A stretch of DNA of 64,000 bases, taken from assembly GCA_903875045.1 (NCBI GenBank), contig CAIQUS010000012.1, forward strand, positions 1 to 64,000. The letters run 5' to 3'. The DNA is from an uncultured Bacteroidales bacterium. GTDB lineage: Bacteria > Bacteroidota > Bacteroidia > Bacteroidales > FEN-979. The position numbers were made by a program, and so were the translations under genes. Positions 18,055 through 27,131 of this stretch are shown here, piece by piece; the stretch's first letter is position 1; every line of letters begins with the position of its first letter. The notes beneath the pieces were generated by a model. It did no database searches and had not been told where the DNA came from. It saw nothing but the letters and a program-made list of their open reading frames with translations.

Positions 18055-19137
18055 CTAATTTGTCACTCCCCTGATGATCCCTCCTCCCAACACCACATCA
18101 TCTTCATAGAATACAGCGGATTGGCCTGGTGTAATGGCATCATTCGGATGAAAGAATGTAACTTTCACATCGCCGTTTTCCAAGGGTTCAATTCGTGCAT
18201 CACGTTCTTTTTGAGCCGAACGGATTTTCGCGGTACAGTCCATGGGTTGCGACAAACCCGAAAGGGCAACCCAGTTGAGGTCGGATACAATAAAAGAAGC
18301 ATTGTAGGTTTCTTCACGAATGCCCACAATGACCGTATTTGCCTCTTTGTTGAGCCCGATCACATAGAGGGGTTCGGAATAGGCAATGCCCAATCCTTTT
18401 CGCTGACCGATCGTATAATTCCAGATACCCTTATGTTGTCCGAATACCTTTCCTTTCGAATCGACAATATCCCCAGGATGATCCTCCACATCCAGGAGAT
18501 CCTTGTAGTCGCCGCTGTAGAAATCCTGACTTTCTTCCAGATCTTCGACGGTAATGCCCACCTTACGGGCCAATTCTTTGATTTCAGGTTTATTGAACCC
18601 TCCGATAGGAAGTAAAACCTGTGCCAGCTGATCCTGCGACAACCTGTGAATGAAATAAGTTTGATCCTTCTTCAGGTCAGCTGCTTTTTTCAACACATAA
18701 CGCTGGTATTTTTCGCTGAATTCAACACTGGCATAATGGCCAGTGGCGAAAAAATCGAAAGCAATCCCGCTTTTCCGGGCCATGGAGGGCAACATTCCGA
18801 ATTTGATCAGCTGGTTGCATTGGATACAAGGGTTAGGCGTTCGTCCTGCAAGATATTCCGATTTAAAATAATCAAGTACGGCCTGCTTGTATTCCGCCGA
18901 ACAATTGAATACATGATACGGTATATCCAGTTTTTTAGCTACCTCGCGGGCTTCATGAATTTCCTCCTCCTCATCAGAGCCATAGCAGGCATGTTTGCCT
19001 GTTGATTTATATTGACCGTCCCAGATCGCCATGGTGACGCCAATTACTTCGTAACCCTGCCCTTTAAGAAGGTAGGCTGCCACGGAAGAATCAACACCAC
19101 CGCTCAAACCCACGATTACGGTTGGTTTCTTTGTCAA
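18055..19137 (-). CDS. mnmA: tRNA-specific 2-thiouridylase MnmA (variant type)
   Basis: A 360-residue protein that thiolates U34 of Lys, Glu and Gln tRNAs. It has the PP-loop SGGVDSS (12-18), PNPCIQC (Cys104, Cys107), TGHYA and GQRKGLGIA. The second catalytic cysteine of the E. coli enzyme (within the ICF motif) is absent: the site reads ESQDFYSGDY. Extra cysteines appear at 51 (HACYG) and 79. This matches a variant subgroup that may use an Fe-S cluster rather than a persulfide relay; that is inference. The start must be non-ATG: TTG at 19137 directly precedes the P-loop strand, and no in-frame ATG lies upstream. Confidence 0.9.
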   Translation of the reverse strand: MTKKPTVIVGLSGGVDSSVAAYLLKGQGYEVIGVTMAIWDGQYKSTGKHACYGSDEEEEIHEAREVAKKLDIPYHVFNCSAEYKQAVLDYFKSEYLAGRTPNPCIQCNQLIKFGMLPSMARKSGIAFDFFATGHYASVEFSEKYQRYVLKKAADLKKDQTYFIHRLSQDQLAQVLLPIGGFNKPEIKELARKVGITVEDLEESQDFYSGDYKDLLDVEDHPGDIVDSKGKVFGQHKGIWNYTIGQRKGLGIAYSEPLYVIGLNKEANTVIVGIREETYNASFIVSDLNWVALSGLSQPMDCTAKIRSAQKERDARIEPLENGDVKVTFFHPNDAITPGQSAVFYEDDVVLGGGIIRGVTN

Positions 19138-19170
19138 GCTATTGTGATTTGATTAAAATTTAACTGGCTG

Positions 19171-19178
19171 CAAAGGTA
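19171..19178 (-). promoter_or_regulatory. -7 box TACCTTTG for mnmA
   Basis: Exact minus-strand match to TAnnTTTG 33 bases before the TTG start of mnmA, between it and the stop of the C69 gene. Confidence 0.55.
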
Positions 19179-19182
19179 GAAA

Positions 19183-20922
19183 TTATTTGGTTTCCGGCAC
19201 TTTGAACCGTTCACCTGTGTTTTCGATCATCTTCCGTTCCCACTCCTTGCCATAACCGGGTTGTGATGGCTTCTTCGGTACTCCTTTATCATAGCCGTTA
19301 TCGAGCAGTTGAAAGCCCTTTGTTTGCTTCACATTTCCATCAATGTATTTCATAAAGAGGTAATGGTAGAAGTTGTTCCACTGCGTGACAAGCATATTTC
19401 CGGCAAACACCGAATAATCAGTGATATAATCCAAACCGGATGATGGATTTTCCCGGTAAAGTAATCCGGCTTTGGCATCTACGATTTCTGTTTCGCGAAT
19501 GAACCGTTTTTCCAGTTCGGCCTGGTATTTTTCCACCTCGGGATGTATCAGATCGTAGCGGGAATAAGCCCAGTTATTTACCTGGCTGAAAGTCCAGTAG
19601 GCAGAGGATTCCGACCACCTGATCATGGAGCCGTTTCCACGTGCATAGCTTTCGGGTACCTCCTTTATCCCACAATACATCGGCGCATAGACACAGCCAT
19701 CGGCATCGTCAACCCCAAACCAGAAAATGCCACCGATCGGATCAGGCAACCAACTTCTCGACTGTGCAACAAAACTGTAACCTGTTTGCTGTGTGGCAAT
19801 GGCGCGTTCGTTCAAATACATCATGCTGTCAACCGTAAATTCCATCGGACGCCAACGGTATGGCGCATGAAACGGACCTGCACCCAGGTCGTAACGCATG
19901 TCGAGCGGAGTATCTTCGTAATGATCGCGCATACCGGCCATTACATCCTGAAGCGTCACAGGTGCATCAGGTTTCACCCACAATGGCAGGCGATTTGAAA
20001 CAAACCCATTCGGATTAGGGCTGCCATCCATCAACCGGGGCTGACGGGATAATTTTCCCAGGGCATAATTTGTACATTCAGGATTGTCGCGGACAACCTT
20101 GTTTATCTTCCTGAAAAACGACCACACCCGTGCATCGCAAAAGCGTGCTCCTCCGAAATTCAATGGATTATATACATCCGAAAAGCTGAATTCGCCATCA
20201 TTCCCCTTGTAAAAGCCATGAGTCCTGGCAAAACTGATAACATCGGCTGAATGAAACACAGTTTGCTGAAGATCATTCCATTTGTTGGTTTTCTGAAAAG
20301 GGAAAGTGGTGATCCGTGCCTGGTTGGCATGGCCACTTACATAACCATCGGGTATCAGCCTGGCAACCCACACGGCACCTTTCTCATACTTCCCTTTGCC
20401 GATAATCTCCATGATCCAGGCTTCATTGGCATCAGATATGGAAAATGACTCCCCTCCGGAAGCGTAGCCATATTTTTCGACCAATCCGGTCATCACCATT
20501 ATCATTTCCCGGGCTGTTTTTGAGCGCTGCAACCCGATTTTCATCAATGACCCGTAATCCAGTAATGCACCAGGCTGACTGGCCAGGGAATCCAATCCAC
20601 CAAAGGTCGTTTCACCTATGGCCACCTGATGTTCATTCATAAACTGGATTACTGAGTATGTGTGGGCTGCCTCGGGAATAATGCCGAGAAACGCCCCGCT
20701 TTCATAATGATAAATCTCGCACCTGTCGCCAGGTTTGTGATCGGCAGCCGGGTAAAAGGCGATCGACCCGTACCGGGTATGCGAATCGGCCGCGTAAGTG
20801 ATCATCACCGAGCCGTCTTTGCTGGCTCCTTTGGTAATGATGAGGTTCGTACATGCGTAGGAACTTGCGTGTTCCAGGGCAAAAAGAAAGAAAACGATGA
20901 AAAAAAACGGGGCTTTGGTCAT
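19183..20922 (-). CDS. C69 family dipeptidase
   Basis: A 579-residue protein of peptidase family C69 (PepD-like N-terminal nucleophile hydrolase). A signal peptide (1-23) ends just before Cys24 in YACTNLIITKGAS; in this family that cysteine becomes the N-terminal nucleophile. Other landmarks are YAADSHTRYG, EHQVAIGETTFGG, EAWIMEIIG and RQPRLMDGSPNPNGFVSNRL. It is expected to cleave dipeptides in the periplasm. It reads towards mnmA, with a gap of 45 bases, but mnmA has its own -7 box. Confidence 0.92.
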   Translation of the reverse strand: MTKAPFFFIVFFLFALEHASSYACTNLIITKGASKDGSVMITYAADSHTRYGSIAFYPAADHKPGDRCEIYHYESGAFLGIIPEAAHTYSVIQFMNEHQVAIGETTFGGLDSLASQPGALLDYGSLMKIGLQRSKTAREMIMVMTGLVEKYGYASGGESFSISDANEAWIMEIIGKGKYEKGAVWVARLIPDGYVSGHANQARITTFPFQKTNKWNDLQQTVFHSADVISFARTHGFYKGNDGEFSFSDVYNPLNFGGARFCDARVWSFFRKINKVVRDNPECTNYALGKLSRQPRLMDGSPNPNGFVSNRLPLWVKPDAPVTLQDVMAGMRDHYEDTPLDMRYDLGAGPFHAPYRWRPMEFTVDSMMYLNERAIATQQTGYSFVAQSRSWLPDPIGGIFWFGVDDADGCVYAPMYCGIKEVPESYARGNGSMIRWSESSAYWTFSQVNNWAYSRYDLIHPEVEKYQAELEKRFIRETEIVDAKAGLLYRENPSSGLDYITDYSVFAGNMLVTQWNNFYHYLFMKYIDGNVKQTKGFQLLDNGYDKGVPKKPSQPGYGKEWERKMIENTGERFKVPETK

Positions 20923-20984
20923 TGGCTATTATCTTTATTGTCTGGTAATCGGTTCGTTCCAGCAGTAGTTATTCTACTAAGGAA

Positions 20985-22271
20985 TTAGTCGTTTCTCTTG
21001 TATTTAATATTGGGGAATTTTTCGGTAACTTTCTCAATTAATTTTTCAGTATTATCAAAACCATTCACTTTCCCCCAATTTCTTGCTACATAATATCTTT
21101 CTCCTTCATAAATTAATTCGGGTTTTCCATTTACACGATATTTTTTTAATTCAGTGTCCGTATTAATTTCCTGTTTGGTTCTTATTAATTGAAAATTACA
21201 ACTTTTATCTTCCCGTAGAAAATTAAATACATTTTCGTCAATTAAACCTTTTTCGTCCAATAACTTCACCGTGAAAAATCCAATATCAGACTTCCTGAAA
21301 TTGGCAACAAACAGATTTTCGTCAAAATACAAACTGATAGTACTATAATCTCTATTGGTTGATGTTAAAGCATTTAACGCTTTGTTAGTTGTTTCTCTAA
21401 CTTCTTCGTCTTGCGTGTCGTCTGTACTTATAGCGTACATTGCAGACATGATTAGCTTTTCGTTCTTTTTCCAAAAGTTTGAAAGCAATTCTTTTTCCTC
21501 TTTACCAAGTGCCATGATTAAACCTTGTTTTTGGTTTGTAGTTTCGTCATCAAGTGATGGTTGACTTAATGATTGCAAATATTCTTTTATAATGAATTTT
21601 GTTCTATCGGAAATGTTTTGATTTAATGCTGGTTCAAGTAAATAATCTACTAAATCTTGATAATTGATTTGGGTGAAATATTTACAACTACATTCTGGTT
21701 CGTTTAGTTGATTTAGTTCTAAAGTTGGAATAGCAGTTAAATAGACATACAAATTTATTTCATCAACTTTATTGTTTTTTTCAAAATATTGATAATAAAC
21801 ATTTGTTTGATCATTATTTTCTTTGCTTTCAACTTTGTTCTCAATAATAAGGTTTACTTTTTGTTCTTTGTTTTCAATTATTAGTAAAACTTCTGCGTAA
21901 ATATCAAGTCTGCCAGCCCTACCCAAAGCTTTTTCCTTTTTGATAACTACGGATTTTATTGAATAATTGTCAATCAAAATTGAATTATAAAAAGCAGGAT
22001 ACTTTTTTTCAAATTCAGTCGAACATCTTACGATAATTATTTCTAAAAACTTTTGAATTGAGAAAAATGACAATAAATGGTTTTCTCTATTATCAAGCAA
22101 CCACGCAAGAAAAGAACTATGACTTATTTCTCGTCTGCTGATAGATAATATTTCAGAAAATGATTTTGAAAAGTATAAAGATTGAAGTTTTTGAACATCA
22201 ATATCATTTTTAAAATTAATTATGCTGTTGCGTATTTCTATCTTTTTTGTCAGCATATTGTTTTCATCCAT
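20985..22271 (-). CDS. PD-(D/E)XK nuclease superfamily protein (PDDEXK_4-like)
   Basis: About 428 residues and markedly AT-rich compared with its neighbours, suggesting recent transfer. The core nuclease motif is visible as GRLDIYAEV followed by NLIIENKVESKENNDQ (D...ExK), typical of PF14281-like proteins. An N-terminal segment SFLAWLLDNRENH and a basic C-terminus follow the same family pattern. The longest frame begins at a TTG (22301); ATG 22271 with an upstream AAGGAG is preferred. Such proteins occur with restriction or phage-defence genes, but no partner methylase or ATPase is present, so a defence role is unproven. Confidence 0.82.
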   Translation of the reverse strand: MDENNMLTKKIEIRNSIINFKNDIDVQKLQSLYFSKSFSEILSISRREISHSSFLAWLLDNRENHLLSFFSIQKFLEIIIVRCSTEFEKKYPAFYNSILIDNYSIKSVVIKKEKALGRAGRLDIYAEVLLIIENKEQKVNLIIENKVESKENNDQTNVYYQYFEKNNKVDEINLYVYLTAIPTLELNQLNEPECSCKYFTQINYQDLVDYLLEPALNQNISDRTKFIIKEYLQSLSQPSLDDETTNQKQGLIMALGKEEKELLSNFWKKNEKLIMSAMYAISTDDTQDEEVRETTNKALNALTSTNRDYSTISLYFDENLFVANFRKSDIGFFTVKLLDEKGLIDENVFNFLREDKSCNFQLIRTKQEINTDTELKKYRVNGKPELIYEGERYYVARNWGKVNGFDNTEKLIEKVTEKFPNIKYKRND

Positions 22272-22501
22272 TTTTCTCCTTGGTTTTAGTCGTTCTTTCA
22301 ATCCCCCATTGCTTGTAATAGCTATAATTACGCGTACATTCCATTTTTTAAAGCACTAATAAAAACAGGCCGTTTCTTTCTCCTTGAAATGGGTTCATAT
22401 ATGAAATAAAATGATTATCCACACATTATCAACTAAGTTTCGGGGGTTGAAAAAGTAATATCCAGTTTATTTGATTAAAATCTGAGATCAAAATTTCCTT
22501 T

Positions 22502-22590
22502 AGCCCTGAAAGGGCGGAATCTGTCAACACAGGGTGAAGCCCTGTGTGTAAGGAAAATGAAAAACCATCAAGCCCTGAAAGGGCGGAATA
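22502..22590. repeat. Left REP block (REP-hairpin-REP) of the RAYT element
   Basis: Two copies of AGCCCTGAAAGGGCGGAAT (22502-22520 and 22571-22589) flank a different perfect hairpin, ACACAGGG-TGAAG-CCCTGTGT (22527-22547). Each REP contains the palindrome GCCCT-GAA-AGGGC. The second copy ends 2 bases from the transposase stop. Confidence 0.88.
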
Positions 22591-22591
22591 A

Positions 22592-23044
22592 CTAATCCCA
22601 AACATATCGTTCATCATATTCGACCTTATACTTCTTAAGAAAAGCTCTGTACTCTTGCTGAAAAGTTTTTTTACTGTGATGTTCCTGTTGATTATCAATA
22701 TAGGCTATTACAGTATCCACTTCTGTAGGATTTACCGAAAAAGCACCATATCCGTCTTGCCAATAAAAGTTTTTCAACGATTGATCTCTGGTCTTCATCC
22801 ACTTTGAAGAATGTGATTTCAACTCTTCTATAAGTTTCGTAAGCGCAATTTTTTTTGACAGCATACAAAATATATGTACATGGTCGGAATAACCACCAAT
22901 TTTTACAACTTGTGATTCCAAATTATTACAGATTCCACCTAAATAACTATAAAGTTCTATATTGTATGGCGGATGAATGATTGGAGCCCTAAGTTTGGTG
23001 CTGAAAACTATATGCAGGTAGTTTTTCACAAGTGACTGTCCCAT
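22592..23044 (-). CDS. REP-associated tyrosine transposase (RAYT, IS200/IS605-like TnpA)
   Basis: A 150-residue Y1 transposase-family protein. The HUH motif reads GGYSDHVHIFCML, and the candidate nucleophile tyrosine lies near FYWQDGYGAFSV in the C-terminal helix region, followed by IDNQQEHH. RAYTs are domesticated relatives of IS200 TnpA that cut and join single-stranded palindromic REP DNA. Here the gene sits between two REP blocks facing it in opposite orientations, the layout expected of a RAYT/REP unit. The length and lack of tnpB fit a stand-alone RAYT. The reading frame is intact, so activity is plausible. Confidence 0.92.
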   Translation of the reverse strand: MGQSLVKNYLHIVFSTKLRAPIIHPPYNIELYSYLGGICNNLESQVVKIGGYSDHVHIFCMLSKKIALTKLIEELKSHSSKWMKTRDQSLKNFYWQDGYGAFSVNPTEVDTVIAYIDNQQEHHSKKTFQQEYRAFLKKYKVEYDERYVWD

Positions 23045-23054
23045 ACTATATCGA

Positions 23055-23141
23055 TTGCGCCCTTTCAGGGCTTTTAACCAGATTCTTGTTTCCTTCGATG
23101 GGCTACACCCATCGTTAATGTATTCCGCCCCATTCGGGGCT
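23055..23141. repeat. Right REP block, inverted relative to the left block
   Basis: On the minus strand it reads AGCCCCGAATGGGGCGGAAT (23122-23141), then the perfect hairpin CGATGGG-CTACA-CCCATCG (23096-23114), then AAGCCCTGAAAGGGCGCAAT (about 23055-23073). The organisation REP-hairpin-REP mirrors the left block. Confidence 0.85.
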
Positions 23142-23445
23142 GCGTTGAATATGCTTTGCAGGACTGAACTATTGCCACTTCGAGTCCGCTTTCTGCACTC
23201 ATAATAAACCCTGAAACTTGAGTTATAACATATTTCAAGTCAATCTTATAACAAATATCTAAAATAGTATCCTCTTCCAACTTTGAATAATCCCTGTTGA
23301 GCAATATCAGAATGTCGTAATCTGAAAATTCATGGGCACTGTTATTTGCCTGAGAACCAAATAACACGACATTTTAAATCGCCTGTGCATCCTGCTCCAG
23401 CAATTTAACCTTCAAATCATTTAGAATCAAACTAATATCCCCATC
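23142..23445 (-). pseudogene. Broken minimal nucleotidyltransferase (MNT-type)
   Basis: On the minus strand the frame reads ILNDLKVKLLEQDAQAI, then a TAA stop (23374-23376), then NVVLFGSQANNSAHEFSDYDILILL. The GS(x)9DYD nucleotidyltransferase core is intact, but the stop interrupts the strand just before GS, no ATG opens the frame, and the 3' end runs into the right REP block. The family normally pairs with a HEPN toxin partner, which is absent. The REP/RAYT block probably inserted into this gene or its remains. Confidence 0.8.
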
Positions 23446-23539
23446 TCAATTATTTTTAGCGAAGTTACAAAATTTTCAACGACAGGATAAGCAGTTGTCA
23501 CCAAATTGCCTGCAGAGAATATAGATGGCTGGACCAGAC

Positions 23540-26500
23540 CTATTGTTTCTTAACGACTTTGATCCGGTATACCACTCCCAATTCATCGGTGAGTTGTATC
23601 ATGTAAATTCCGGTGAGGCAGCTACCAAGGTCGAACAACCATGAATCAGAGGGATTTTCTATCTTGCCCTGACTGACAATTCTTCCGGTGGATGAAATAA
23701 CCAGGTACGTTAAATTCTTTCCGGAAGGCAGTGAAACCTCCACCTTTCCATTGGTTGGCACTGGAAATGCGGTTATTTTATCTTTGAACTTTTCCGGATT
23801 GATTCCAACAGGCCAGTCAACACAACCTGTCAAACTGAATTCTGCAGCAGAAGTCCATGCATTGCCATTCACTTCGGAGCGTGCGACCAACCGGAAATAT
23901 CTTCCTGTTTTGATACTGTCCAATATAACCGTCTGAGGCGCTGCCGTATTCACAAATAGGCCTGTCTTCACAGGAACTCCCCAATCGAGCGTATCCTCGC
24001 TCACGTAAAGTTCATAGTTTTTAATCCGTCCGTTTTCCCCATCCTGACGTGGCAGGTAGGTGAATTTGCTAAGTTTATATCTGTCTCCAAGTCCGATCTG
24101 CATTTCGTGTGGATAAGGATCACTGCCTGTACTCCAGCGGGTATGCCAGATGGTGGCAGGATCACCATCGAAACTCATGGTGGCCAGTCCCGGGTAGTTG
24201 ATCTCTTCACTGTCGACAAATATCAGCGACCACTCACTTTTAGGAAGTTCACCAGGATTGCTGCAATCGTATATCGACGGGCAACTTGCCGCGGTTACCA
24301 TATCAGCAATGGTTTTGGAATAACTGTGACCGTTTTTTGTAACTGTCAGACTGACCTGATAGGAACCGGGGTTGCCAAGCACCACCCTGGGATTGCGTAT
24401 ATTGACATTATCAATCCAGACTGGCTGTGGTGTGAAACTCCATTGCCATGTTGTACCAGTGTGATTTAAAATGGAGTGGTCTTCAAAATATAATGTATCG
24501 AACATACAGTTGTAATGAGCCTTTTCGATCCACGGATTGACGATTGTTGTGAAGGAAGTGTCGGCCATGGGTGATTCCCACACACCGCCATTGCCGCCAA
24601 CGCGTAATTTCCCATCCCTGAAAAAAGGCAAAGACATGTTTACAACCATCCCCGCAGGATAGTTGTTGCTGAATGAAGACCAGTCGGCCATGCCCGTTTT
24701 CCGGTAAAAAACCTTTGCAGATTTGCCGTTGGTGGCATTGGTAAAAAGGTAAACAAGATCATTCCCGGCAGAATCAGGCTGAACAATGAGACATTTCATA
24801 TATTCAGAAAGTGTTCCAGTCCAGTCTTCCCAGGTATCGCCACCATCGGACGACCGGAAAACTTTGCCGATATCGGCCGACCACGTTCCGTTCTGCAGGC
24901 AGGCATAGATCAAATTTTCATTGTTGGGTGAGATCGCGAAAAAAAGTTTGCCTTTCCAGTTTGAAGTGCCAAATGGCGGACTGGTCAGCGCAGGTTTTAA
25001 AACCCAGGTTATCCCGCCATCAATGGTTTTACACAAACCGGCACCCACGATGTCGGCATAAATAACCTCAGGGTTGCTATAGCTTATCTGCAGGTAACGA
25101 ACCTTCGCCGGAAAATTATAGAGCAGATCCCAGGTCACCCCCATATCCGTACTCTTCCAGAATCCTGTTCCTTCTCCAAGATAGAGCGTACCGTAGTAGT
25201 TTGGATGATGCACCAGGTTGCTTCTGCGTCCGCCGTATTCATCCATATTGGGATATTTACTGAAGATGAAACGCCCCTCCGGTTTACCCTCGGCGGTTTG
25301 AGGCAATATCCAGCCATTTCCCAGGTCGTCGAATGCGACATGACGGCTTTTTCCCTGCAATACCCATCCGGTGGGTGATTCTGCACCACCCATGCGCAGT
25401 GCCTTGGGCTGGTAAAAATCTGCAATTGACGTATTCCCGTTATGATATCTGCCGCCTACCACTACATCCTCGTTCCATCCCTGGTCAAAACCCCACATGT
25501 CGGACCCGGTAAGGCCATTTACCCTCACAAAATAGTTGGAAGCAATTCCAAAATTATCGGTGGTGAGATTCATCCCCCCGTCGGTGGAAACCCAGGAATC
25601 TCCATTTGGCAGCATTTTTATATCCTGGATGTCGGGGTGAATGCTGAAACTTCCGGAATAACCGCCCACAGCAGAAAATGTGCTGCCACCATTCAGCGAT
25701 TTATACAGGGTTGTGGTGCCAACGAGGATGATATTTTCATTCACCGGGGAAATGTCAAGCACCAGATCGAAATAACCCTGTCCGTTATTCATTGGAAATG
25801 AACCAGATAAACCGGTAGCCTGCAAGGCCCATGTCCAGGCCGATCCCGAAAAAGTGCCTTTGAGCAGGTATGGTGTGTTGTTGGCGCTCAACAAAATAGC
25901 CAGCATGATGTTTGGGTTGACCGGAGTCATGGCGAGCAATCCTCCGCTTGATTCAACAATGGTATTTGGGAAACTGTTCTGCACCTGGAAAGTCTGTCCA
26001 CCATCGACCGACATGATCACAGAAAACTTCCCATTCGCTTTGGTAAGGGCGAATACCTGGGAATTGTCATTTGGTTTGATCTCAATGTCATAAGCCGGAT
26101 CTGACCATTTTTTTGACCAGGTACCACCACCATCGGTACTGACATAAACCCCGTTGGATGAGGCAGCAAGGATCTTTTGCGGATTCACAGGGTCGATCTT
26201 CATCCGGTCGGCATTGAAAAGATTGCCGGAGGGTAACAATGGTGACCAGGTAATACCCCCGTCGGTAGTGCGGTGTACCTGATTTCCGGCGGCAACATAA
26301 ACGATATCAGGATTCGACGGATGAACAGCCACGGCAGTCACTCCTCCTCCAAAAGGATAATTTTGCCCGACGAGTTGCCAGGTAACCCCTTTGTTGATTG
26401 ATTTATTAACATAGCCGGTTTCGGTACCGCAATAGAGGATGTTGTTATCGGAGGTGGCAACATCGAACGAATAGACGTTGACCTGCCAGGGACAGGAAGA

Positions 26501-26971
26501 CGGTACCGTTGCGGAACCCGACTCATTCAGCCAGAAGGTTTCCTTTGGCCCCAGAAAGGTCCAGTCAGCACCAGTCACCGGATTTGATAATTTGTTCCGA
26601 GGTTCATCCAGTCTGGATTTTCGCATGTTTTCATAATACAGGCCCAAATCGGGTAATTCAATGGTTCCATCAGGAAGCACATTGGATCCGATCGCCCTCT
26701 GCCATATCTTAAAATATCGGATCACCGCACTTTTTTCTCCAGAATGCTGCAACATATATTGATCAAATTCGCGGTTTATCACGTTAAAATTTACCGGGTA
26801 TTGGTACAACATTTTCGCCCACAGGGGGAAATTGTCATCGTACGATGGTTTACAGCTTTTATAAATCCCTGGTAAATCATCATACTGCGTATACGGTACC
26901 TGTGCAGATGCCAGTAGATTCAACATGCAAATGGCAACCAATATCGTTACTTTACGGGTGAATGCTTTCAT
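23540..26971 (-). CDS. Large secreted BNR/sortilin-repeat protein with discoidin and T9SS domains
   Basis: A 1143-residue protein. A signal peptide (1 to about 23) precedes a beta-propeller region (about 150-790) built of BNR / Asp-box repeats (for example STDGGGTWS, SVDGGQTFQ, TTDGGITWS, SSDGGDTWE). A PKD-like domain (about 820-905) and an F5/8 type C (discoidin) domain (about 925-1045, SFDGDPATIWHTRW, IKNYELYVSEDTLDW) follow. A T9SS type A tail ends it (ITAFPVPTNGKVEVSLPSG). It is probably surface-exposed and carbohydrate-binding. No acid/base glycosidase residues could be identified, so an enzymatic role is not claimed. Confidence 0.9.
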   Translation of the reverse strand: MKAFTRKVTILVAICMLNLLASAQVPYTQYDDLPGIYKSCKPSYDDNFPLWAKMLYQYPVNFNVINREFDQYMLQHSGEKSAVIRYFKIWQRAIGSNVLPDGTIELPDLGLYYENMRKSRLDEPRNKLSNPVTGADWTFLGPKETFWLNESGSATVPSSCPWQVNVYSFDVATSDNNILYCGTETGYVNKSINKGVTWQLVGQNYPFGGGVTAVAVHPSNPDIVYVAAGNQVHRTTDGGITWSPLLPSGNLFNADRMKIDPVNPQKILAASSNGVYVSTDGGGTWSKKWSDPAYDIEIKPNDNSQVFALTKANGKFSVIMSVDGGQTFQVQNSFPNTIVESSGGLLAMTPVNPNIMLAILLSANNTPYLLKGTFSGSAWTWALQATGLSGSFPMNNGQGYFDLVLDISPVNENIILVGTTTLYKSLNGGSTFSAVGGYSGSFSIHPDIQDIKMLPNGDSWVSTDGGMNLTTDNFGIASNYFVRVNGLTGSDMWGFDQGWNEDVVVGGRYHNGNTSIADFYQPKALRMGGAESPTGWVLQGKSRHVAFDDLGNGWILPQTAEGKPEGRFIFSKYPNMDEYGGRRSNLVHHPNYYGTLYLGEGTGFWKSTDMGVTWDLLYNFPAKVRYLQISYSNPEVIYADIVGAGLCKTIDGGITWVLKPALTSPPFGTSNWKGKLFFAISPNNENLIYACLQNGTWSADIGKVFRSSDGGDTWEDWTGTLSEYMKCLIVQPDSAGNDLVYLFTNATNGKSAKVFYRKTGMADWSSFSNNYPAGMVVNMSLPFFRDGKLRVGGNGGVWESPMADTSFTTIVNPWIEKAHYNCMFDTLYFEDHSILNHTGTTWQWSFTPQPVWIDNVNIRNPRVVLGNPGSYQVSLTVTKNGHSYSKTIADMVTAASCPSIYDCSNPGELPKSEWSLIFVDSEEINYPGLATMSFDGDPATIWHTRWSTGSDPYPHEMQIGLGDRYKLSKFTYLPRQDGENGRIKNYELYVSEDTLDWGVPVKTGLFVNTAAPQTVILDSIKTGRYFRLVARSEVNGNAWTSAAEFSLTGCVDWPVGINPEKFKDKITAFPVPTNGKVEVSLPSGKNLTYLVISSTGRIVSQGKIENPSDSWLFDLGSCLTGIYMIQLTDELGVVYRIKVVKKQ

Positions 26972-27002
26972 GTGCTTTCTATATTGCTGTTATTCTGAAG
27001 TT

Positions 27003-27010
27003 CAAAGGTA
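27003..27010 (-). promoter_or_regulatory. -7 box TACCTTTG for the BNR/discoidin protein
   Basis: Exact minus-strand TAnnTTTG match, 31 bases upstream of the ATG at 26971, in the divergent gap with the M1 peptidase. Confidence 0.55.
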
Positions 27011-27131
27011 CCCATTCTTTTTTGACCGGCAAAGAACAGGATTCAGGTCGGGAATAAATTGTACCTTAGCATCGTTGTAATTTTTTTCATCCTGCTTGCA
27101 TGGTAAATTTCGGATAACTCATTTTTTCGTT

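Noticed and set aside
22302-22501. Gene content in the 200 bases left of the REP block
   Set aside because: AT-rich and open only in short frames; no motif recognised.
23540-26971. Sialidase or other glycoside hydrolase
   Set aside because: BNR repeats alone do not show catalysis; no acid/base or nucleophile residues could be placed.
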